Source: Tamarix chinensis
Lineage: Eukaryota; Streptophyta; Magnoliopsida; Caryophyllales; Tamaricaceae
Direction of reading: 5' to 3'
DNA length: 64,000 bases
NCBI GenBank assembly: GCA_030549775.1
Contig: CM060171.1
Location: 2,348,001-2,412,000, forward strand
The notes under the pieces were generated by a model. It did no database searches, was not told the DNA's origin, and saw only the letters and a list, made by a program, of their open reading frames with translations. The translations under genes and the position numbers were made by a program. Positions 59,236 to 64,000 of this stretch are shown piece by piece (positions within the stretch are counted from its first letter, which is position 1; each line of letters begins with the position of its first letter).

Positions 59236-59984
59236 TGGTACCAATTGTTCTTGAAAATCTTGAATGCCTTTATTATAACTCTAATGATGTTTTGTTAAGT
59301 AATTATTGAATATATTATATATGTTTGCAAGAAGAAGAATTAACTAAATACATCTAGTGTACAAGAAAATAACAACACAAGGATTATAACGTTTTGTAAA
59401 AGATAAAGCTATGAGATACAAATTTTGATTACTTGATTATTTTATGTATTACATGGGTAGGATTTTGTTTAGCTTTGATATTTTATGTAAACTTTTTAAT
59501 GTCTTATAACTTTTAATTTTAGGTCATTATGTGTTTAATATAGGTGTATATTGCATTAGTTTAGCTCTTTATTTAGCTATCTATACTATTTAGGATGGGC
59601 TTAGTTAATAAAAAGGGAAATTAAGGCCTCATGTATCTCTCTATGTGTATATATATGTGCGCACGTGTGTCGAGCTTGTACATCATTAACAAACAAACAA
59701 ATAAAGTGAAATCAAGTTTAAGAATTTTTTAAATTCTTCCTTCCTCTTCAAGTGAATTTACCTTGAGAGTTTAGGTATTTTTCTCTAGAGAAATCTTAGT
59801 GATTTCTCTTTGAAATTGAGTTGAGTTGATCTTGGTGAAGATCAAACTCAAAATCATGGAGCTTGTAGAAGACTACCTCCATATTCGAGCATTACATCAT
59901 CTTTGAGCATCATTTCTACTTTAAGAAACAAGACAACAGATCAAGTATTGTGAAAGAATAATTCCTCTATTATCTTCCACATCA
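59236..59984 (+). repeat. 5' LTR of gypsy B copy 2
   Basis: Begins near TGGTACCAATTGTTC and ends CTTCCACATCA, with the primer site 4 bp on. The start is set by where similarity to 28192-28512 begins, so it is uncertain by several bases. Confidence 0.7.
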
Positions 59985-59988
59985 ATTT

Positions 59989-60000
59989 TGGTATCAAATC
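59989..60000 (+). other. Primer-binding site, initiator-Met tRNA type
   Basis: TGGTATCAAATC, identical to the site at 28518-28529. Confidence 0.72.
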
Positions 60001-61139
60001 AAGGTTTTGGATGGAAAGCTCTTGGAGGAGATCCCATCTTCAAAGTTGAGATAAGTAAATACATCACCGCCGGCTTTAGGTTGAGCTTATTGATCATTCT
60101 TGCTATAATTCTTTAAATCTTGATTGTTTTTCTTAGAATTGTATATGCATGTTTATGATCTTAAGTGAATGTATGTGACTATAGGCAATGTGGTATAGTA
60201 GTCTTGAAATAAATCTTGAAAAATTCTTGTAAAGAAGAACCAAAAAATAAGTGAATGCATGTTACAATTTTGGAAGATTTAGAAAGGAAATTGTGCATGT
60301 GTATGCATTATGTTTTGTTTAACTTGATGAAATTTATTCTGCATGATGCTTCATGGGATTAGGTTAGGTTTCCACGTTGAATAATTACATCTGATTATCA
60401 ATTTAAGTACATGAAAACCGATTATTTATTTACTCTAATCATAACTTGATATATTTTAAGAGAATTGTGTCGGTTGTGTGCTTTCTATTTCTTAAAACCT
60501 AAGTCATGTTTAGTCCATAATTTGGAAGGATTTTTTGTGAGATTCATACACATAAAACTTTTGGATTTGTGTTTTGACTTCACTTTAGATTCATTGCACG
60601 ATAGAACATATAAAACATGCATAATTATTTAGAAGGCATCAAATGACTTAGCAATTATTTTGTCGAATTCTATATCAAGAACTTAACAAGAAACATGTAA
60701 GGAGTGATAATCAACTTATGTTAGTGATATCATTGATTAATAGACTTGTGTTTGATTTATTAGAGTTGAAATTTTCTGCAAGAACCAACCAAGAGCTAAG
60801 GAGGGCATTATTTGATTCAGGTTTCTATTCGAAGCCCTAGGAATTACTAACTCTTTTGTTGAGTGTGTCAGCAAGTCGATTACAATGGAAGGGGAGCCAA
60901 TCTTATAAGCCATTTTTAGTCTATCTAGAAGCTCTCAACCAAACAAGATGCAACTAATGCTCAACTCAAACAACCTTGTGCAATGCTAACTCAATTGTAA
61001 AGGATATACTTTCAATTTGCCAAGCAAGATTCAATCTAAAATATATAAGAGCAAAGGGAGTTCTATGGAGATCAAATGGGAAGTGCTGCAAAGCCAACTG
61101 ACCTAGTAGGAGGGAGATATTTTTACTCACATGTAGACA
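60001..61139 (+). other. Leader of gypsy B copy 2
   Basis: About 1.1 kb between primer site and gag with no conserved coding block. It aligns with copy 1, for example around GAATTACTAACTCTTTTG at 60841. Confidence 0.6.
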
Positions 61140-61660
61140 ATGAAGAAGAGTCATAAGGGATTGGAAGCAATCAAAAGTTCTATCACCATCAACCAAAGCA
61201 TCATCAAAGAGAAGATAAAGGTATCAAACTTCATTGTTCTTCCCAATTTTGATGGTAAACTTGATGTTGATGTATTTCTTGAGTGGTTACATGAATCAGA
61301 GACTATATTTGAATTCAAGGATTATCATGATGATCAAAAGTGTAAATTATCTACTCTTTCGTTTAGAAAATTTTCTAGAATATAGTATAATAACTTAAAA
61401 AGTACTAGAAAAAGAGAGGATAAATCTAAAATCAAATCTTAGGATAAGCTTAAGAAATATTTGAGAAATAAATTTATACCTAAAGAGTATGAGTAAGATA
61501 ATTAAATTAGATTGACTAATCTTAGACAAAGACTTGTAAGTCTTGAACAATATGTTATGGAGTTTGATAAATTAATACTTATATGTGATATCTAAGAGAG
61601 AGAAAAACAAACATGTGTTAGATATCTAGGCATCCTTAACATGATGGTTTAAAGTTGAAA
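61140..61660 (+). pseudogene. Gypsy B gag, copy 2
   Basis: VLPNFDGKLDVDVFLEWLHE and SETIFEFKDYHDDQKCKLS, then LSFRKFSRI, then stops, then LKKYLRNKFIPKEYE and QRLVSLEQYVMEFDKLILICDI. This is the gag domain of plant Ty3/gypsy elements and is collinear with copy 1. Stops at 61383-61385 and later break it. Confidence 0.88.
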
Positions 61661-61896
61661 CATGTTTATATGATTATTTTGATGATATGATTAAGCTATC
61701 TTTGAGATTTGAAAAGCAAATCAATTCCACAAAGCCTTATGCCAAATAAAGTACTTCTTCTACAAAAAACTACTTGAGTGCACAATCTACCAATTATGGG
61801 ATGGGTACCTAAAGTTCTACAAATGTTGATATGAAGTAAGAAACTACCCGAGAGGATAAAAATAAGGTCAAGTTCAACGAGGTCTCTAAAAAGTAA

Positions 61897-62346
61897 TGTA
61901 ACACCCCAAAATTCACTAAATCTTTTTTTTTAAAAAAAAAAGAGGAAGAATTTAAATTTTAAAACCTGTGAATTCTGGGGATATTACTGCCACACTTATT
62001 GCTAGATCACTTCTCTCCGACCGTTCTAGTTTCAAGTGCTAAGGCTAAGAAAAGATTGACATTAAACTCAAACCAAGAGTTCATGAAAGATCTAGAAAGA
62101 TTATAACACCAAAGATTAGAGTACCACGTAAAGAATTGTAAACCATATTCAAAAGACAAATAAGCTTACAACCGATAAAAGGTTTATTTAAAAAACTCAA
62201 TACAAGTAATAAATCATAAGAGAGAAAATCCGATACAAAGAAAATAGCAGAAGAAGATAAAATAATAAGAAGAGCGGATCCAGTCACACTACTCTCAAAC
62301 TTTGAGCCAACCACAAGCTCAACACTTAGAATTTTGGGGTGTTACA
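61897..62346 (-). mobile_element. 450-bp miniature of the long-LTR family
   Basis: The ends are perfect inverted repeats of 18 bp (TGTAACACCCCAAAATTC at the left, its complement at the right). A perfect 5-bp duplication AGTAA (61892-61896, 62347-62351) flanks it. Inside, the first 430 bp follow the left end of the long units, including GATATTACTGCCACACTTA, GTGCTAAGGCTAAG and CACTACTCTCAAAC-like words. It then jumps to the terminal sequence, so about 3-4 kb have been lost. Confidence 0.9.
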
Positions 62347-62900
62347 AGTAATATTTTAAATGTCAAGGATATGGGCACTTAACTAGATAATGTTCCAATC
62401 AAAGAGTGTTGTCCATACAAGAGATTAAAGCTATGAATACTTGTGATGAAGACCTTAAGTTTGAACCAAGTGAAGTAATTTCAAGTGAGTCTGCAAAGAT
62501 TTATTCAAACTCAAGCCAATGAGCAACCCAACCAATAAGAGAATATATTCAAGACTAAAGGAAGATCAGAAGACATGGTTTTTTAGGTTATCATTGATAT
62601 TGGATCGTGTACATATATAGCTAATGAGAAGATGGTGAAGAAGTTGGGAATGGAGTCAACACCACATCCAAAGCCTTATCATCTTCAATGTCTTAACAAA
62701 AGGACAAAGGAGTCAAGATAACCAAACAAACCCTAATATCATTTCAAATGGTTAATTATCATGATGATGAATTATTTAATGTTTTGCCTATGAATGCATG
62801 TGGAATCTTATTAGGTAGACCATAGCAATATGATAGATATTCTATTCATAGTGGTATTAATAATGAGTATCTTGTTGAGAAAGATAAGAAAAGGAATAAA
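62347..62900 (+). pseudogene. Zinc knuckle and protease of gypsy B copy 2
   Basis: The knuckle reads YFKCQGYGHLTR-stop-CSNQRV (62352 on), with its first cysteine replaced by tyrosine. The protease reads VIIDIGSCTYIANEKMVKKLGM near 62588, with D-I-G in place of the catalytic D-G/T-G, then PHPKPYHLQ, and LPMNACGILLGRP before a stop near 62824. All are standard blocks of the plant Ty3/gypsy pol. Confidence 0.85.
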
Positions 62901-63059
62901 CTTAAACCTTCTAAGTGTGATAATGATAACATAGTCAAAAATAAAAGAATTTATTTTTGTATGAAAAGCGTATAATAGAATGTATTAAAGAAGAAGGTAG
63001 TTGATATACTTTGATTATCAAAGAATCCTTACAAGGGGAGAAAAATAAAAGTAATCCTT

Positions 63060-63210
63060 GTTTAAATGAGATTATTGATGAATATAATGATGTATTTTTT
63101 TTATAACTTACCACTAGGATTACCACATAAAAGAGGAATAGAACATGTTACAATGCCTGGTATGTCTTTATCTAATCCACCTACCTATAGATGTAATTTT
63201 GATGGTAACA
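63060..63210 (+). pseudogene. Pol segment just upstream of RT, gypsy B copy 2
   Basis: The frame reads EIIDEYNDVFFYNLPLGLPHKRGIEHVTMPGMSLSNPPTYRCN, matching the EFPDVFPEELPPGLPPxRGIEH block that precedes RT in plant Ty3/gypsy elements. The similarity ends abruptly near 63195-63210. Confidence 0.82.
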
Positions 63211-64000
63211 AGCTTTCTCTTGATTCTCGGAAAACACTCTTTCGATTATAGAGACAAAAGGTTTATTCTTACTCATGTACTCATTCACTTGATCTCTTTT
63301 GTTGACAAAACATTTGTTAACAAAATAGAAGGAAACTTATGCAAGGATAGTAATTGGTAAATATATTACATCTTTTAAGATACTATTTAATGACTGAGAA
63401 ATTTTTAGTCATTACTCCAAAATACCTACCATCATCATTCACCAATAAAAACTTTGTGGGGTGTAACTTATAAAGCCATTAATAGTCATAGCTATATTTT
63501 AATGAGTCCATCCATATGTTTCACTTTTGAGGTTGTTGTTGGGTCCCAATACTCTACACCCTTTTCCCATAGCTTTCTCCTTTTCTATAACTAATAAAAA
63601 ATTATATTTTTTATGATAAAAATAAATGTTAAATTGAGATGATCGGGATTCACTTTCTCTATAAGACACTAACGTGGATTGCTCCCCAAAAATCAATTTA
63701 CCATGTGTACTCACAGATTCCAACCACATCTTTCATGAGATGATTCCAATCTTTTCTTTAATGATCAATCAGTTTTGTGTGGTAGCTTCACCAAAAGTGA
63801 GTGTCATTGAAGATTATGCACTAACTCATCATTCATAGGAAGTATTTGGCCAACTTGAAAACATTCCCTAGAGGTTAAAGTTTACACTAACCATTAGAGT
63901 CCCACACCAATAGTAGCTTTTTCAACATTTTTAGGATCAATAAAATTTGTATACGGATATGTCAAATCTTCTTGCACAACCTCTATATCTGATCCAAAGA
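63211..64000. other. Unassigned end of window
   Basis: No conserved coding block was found on either strand. A minus-strand frame of 76 codons at 63499-63729 has no recognisable domain. Confidence 0.35.

Larger units (their letters stand above)
59236..63210 (+). mobile_element. Ty3/gypsy family B, copy 2
   Basis: 5' LTR, primer site, leader, gag, zinc knuckle, protease and the region just before RT are present in order and match copy 1 where both exist. After about 63210 the match to gypsy pol is lost, so RT, RNase H, integrase and the 3' LTR are absent from the window. A 450-bp miniature element interrupts it just before the zinc knuckle. Confidence 0.85.

Overview
The window is nuclear DNA of a flowering plant. 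The evidence is Ty3/gypsy, Ty1/copia, plant-type LINE, hAT and plant mobile domain (PMD) remains, plus a fragment of a calcium-dependent protein kinase, a plant-specific gene class. I cannot tell monocot from eudicot, and I see no intact host gene. Almost everything identifiable is a mobile element or its remains, in several layers of nesting.

Layout. 1-4622: the 3' part of a decayed Ty3/gypsy chromovirus (gag, protease, RT, RNase H, integrase, chromodomain, 3' LTR), inserted into a minus-strand LINE (4623-7311) that has lost its RT core. 8130-21622: a Ty1/copia element with both LTRs. Its RT is split by a long-LTR unit (11335-19422), which is itself split by a second such unit (12541-16719). 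21623-28190: the least repeat-dense part, with two copies of an unidentified gene-like segment, a CDPK-like EF-hand pseudogene, two tRNA-like SINE candidates and a hAT-like element with an 8-bp target duplication. 28192-30130: gypsy family B copy 1 (LTR, leader, gag). About 30440-49400: a degenerate Ulp1-like protease region split by a stack of four long-LTR units (30629-48908; within it 32295-41744, 34383-38939 and 43101-48543). 49900-52600: a 21-bp tandem array and a minus-strand PMD pseudogene. 53707-57697: a truncated long-LTR unit. 59236-63210: gypsy family B copy 2 (LTR, leader, gag, zinc knuckle, protease, start of RT), carrying a 450-bp miniature of the long-LTR family at 61897-62346.

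The most unusual content is the long-LTR family. Six 3.4-5.4-kb units, plus one truncated and one miniature copy, begin near TGTAAYACCCC and end near GGGGTRTTACA. They are flanked by 5-bp target duplications and contain no gag-pol. Classically they are solo LTRs of a Ty3/gypsy-type element with giant LTRs. Aligned by eye, the better-conserved copies share a layout in the sense direction: AT-rich start, polypyrimidine tract, GGCCTGGGCC-like GC-rich zone, TATA box at about 0.85-1 kb, GC-rich leader, (ATT)n/(ACT)n microsatellite, a 60-63-nt segment bounded by splice-like acceptor and donor, a tandem array with a CCGGTCCACCGG-type core, a splice-like acceptor followed by a short shared reading frame, and a terminal hairpin whose stem changes in a compensatory way between copies. 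This looks like a spliced, mainly non-coding transcription unit inside the LTR. It is the best candidate here for something undescribed; all comparisons were made by eye.
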